DNA of 6,368 nt. It comes from Deltaproteobacteria bacterium. GTDB taxonomy: Bacteria > JAUYMQ01. Below, one piece after another: positions 5,622 through 6,368 of the stretch. The notes under the pieces were generated by a model, which saw nothing but the letters and a program-made list of their open reading frames with translations, was not told the DNA's origin and did no database searches. Both the position numbers and the translations under genes were made by a program. Within the stretch, counting starts at the first letter, position 1. Every line of letters begins with the position of its first letter. The stretch spans positions 1-6,368 of the forward strand of contig JAUYMQ010000596.1 in assembly GCA_030698575.1 (NCBI GenBank), in the 5' to 3' direction.

Positions 5622-6368
5622 TCACCGAGCCTCCGCCCACCGCTTCTGGATCAACCGCGCGTCGAGGGGAACCGTGCGGAGCACCTCCACGATGCGCGGG
5701 GCGGCGCGGCCGTCGCCATAGGGGTTGGCGAGGCCGCGAAGCCCGGCGCGGAAGCCCGGCGCCAGCGCTGCCTCGACGCCGCTGAGAATGTCTTCCCGGC
5801 CGTAGCCGACGTCGACGACATTGGCCCCGCGGAGCCGCCCGCGCTGGCGGCTGCCGACATTGACCACGGGCAGCCCGAAGGACGGGGCCTCGATCAGCCC
5901 GCTCGAGGAGTTGCCGACCATGAGGGCGGCGTGGGACAGGAGCGAGAGGTAGAGCCTATCGCCCAGGCTCTTCGCCAGCCGGCAGCGCGGTTGGCGCGCC
6001 GCGAACTCCTCGATCCTGTCGATGATGACCCGCCCGGCGGTGTCGGCATTGGGATAGGTGATCACGAGCGCTCCTTCCACCTTGTCCAGCGCGGACAGCA
6101 GCTCGTCCACCTGATCGGCCGTGTCGCCGTGCTCGAGCGTCACCGTATGGAAGGTCGCGAGGACCCACCGGGCCCCCGCGGGAATCCCGAGCTCCCGGGC
6201 CGTGTCCTCCCTCGAGAGAAGCCCGGCGGGCCTGATGCGGTCGAGGCCGGGTGCGCCCACGGTGTGGATCCGCCAGCCCTCCTCCCCCATCTGCGCGATG
6301 CGGGCGGCGTGCGCCGGCGCGGAGGCCAGGTGCAGATGGGCCAGTTTGGTGATGGCATGGCGGATCTG
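5622..6368 (-). CDS. neuC: NeuC/LegG-type hydrolysing NDP-GlcNAc 2-epimerase, 5' end outside window
   Basis: The frame is open to the window edge. The 248 visible residues are roughly the last two thirds of a family usually near 380 residues. The enzyme inverts C2 of an NDP-GlcNAc derivative and releases the NDP, giving free ManNAc or a 2,4-diacetamido-6-deoxymannose for nonulosonic acid synthesis. Visible family marks, numbered from the edge, are RHAITKLAHLHL (3-14), TVGAPGLD (36-43), TFHTVTLE (72-79), VGNSSSGLIEAPSFGLP (151-167), SRQRGRLRGA (173-182) and NPYGDGRAAPRI (215-226). The pocket region GNSSSGLIEAP and the RQRGRL loop are typical of NeuC rather than WecB. The threonine at 75 stands where, from memory, NeuC proteins usually have proline. 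An internal ATG at 6290 is not the start, because conserved sequence continues upstream of it. With the PtmE-like gene next door, a LegG role on a GDP sugar is plausible but cannot be told from the sequence. Confidence 0.9.
   Translation of the reverse strand, partial: QIRHAITKLAHLHLASAPAHAARIAQMGEEGWRIHTVGAPGLDRIRPAGLLSREDTARELGIPAGARWVLATFHTVTLEHGDTADQVDELLSALDKVEGALVITYPNADTAGRVIIDRIEEFAARQPRCRLAKSLGDRLYLSLLSHAALMVGNSSSGLIEAPSFGLPVVNVGSRQRGRLRGANVVDVGYGREDILSGVEAALAPGFRAGLRGLANPYGDGRAAPRIVEVLRTVPLDARLIQKRWAEAR

Overview
The window is a densely packed, GC-rich (about 70% by eye, not counted) bacterial locus in which every recognisable gene lies on the minus strand. The genes are therefore described from high to low coordinates. 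Base composition, GTG starts, 4-base stop/start overlaps and tight gene packing fit a soil or subsurface GC-rich lineage such as Rokubacteria/Methylomirabilota, a deep-branching proteobacterium or a similar metagenomic genome. The taxonomic guess is weak and rests only on style.

Layout in transcription order: (1) 6368-5622, the C-terminal two thirds of a NeuC/LegG-type hydrolysing NDP-GlcNAc 2-epimerase, cut by the window edge; (2) 5614-4556, a nucleotidyltransferase with an N-terminal CBS pair, the architecture of PtmE of the GDP-legionaminate pathway; (3) a 91-base gap holding two identical 38-base repeat units, the only real non-coding stretch; (4) 4464-3172, an NDP-sugar 6-dehydrogenase of the UDP-glucose/UDP-HexNAc dehydrogenase family; (5) 3179-2193, an extended-SDR NAD-dependent epimerase/dehydratase/decarboxylase; (6) 2196-1030, a LegC-family PLP aminotransferase; (7) 1033-200, a class I SAM-dependent methyltransferase; (8) 179 (or 203) down to 1, the N-terminus of a gene that starts like a WbmS-type polysaccharide-deacetylase-like protein and runs off the window.

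Together this reads as one operon for making and tailoring nucleotide sugars for a surface glycan (O-antigen, capsule or glycosylated flagellin). The NeuC-like, CBS-nucleotidyltransferase and LegC-like genes point to a nonulosonic acid of the legionaminate type. The dehydrogenase and SDR point to a uronic acid or a product derived from one. The synthase (NeuB/LegI), the CMP-transferase (NeuA/LegF), glycosyltransferases and export genes are not in the window and would be expected upstream of 6368 or past position 1. I see no promoter, terminator, RNA gene, mobile-element gene or CRISPR array. I did not find an obviously new biological system. The most unusual items are the paired intergenic repeat, which also supplies a ribosome binding site, and a 9-base motif recurring at gene junctions.
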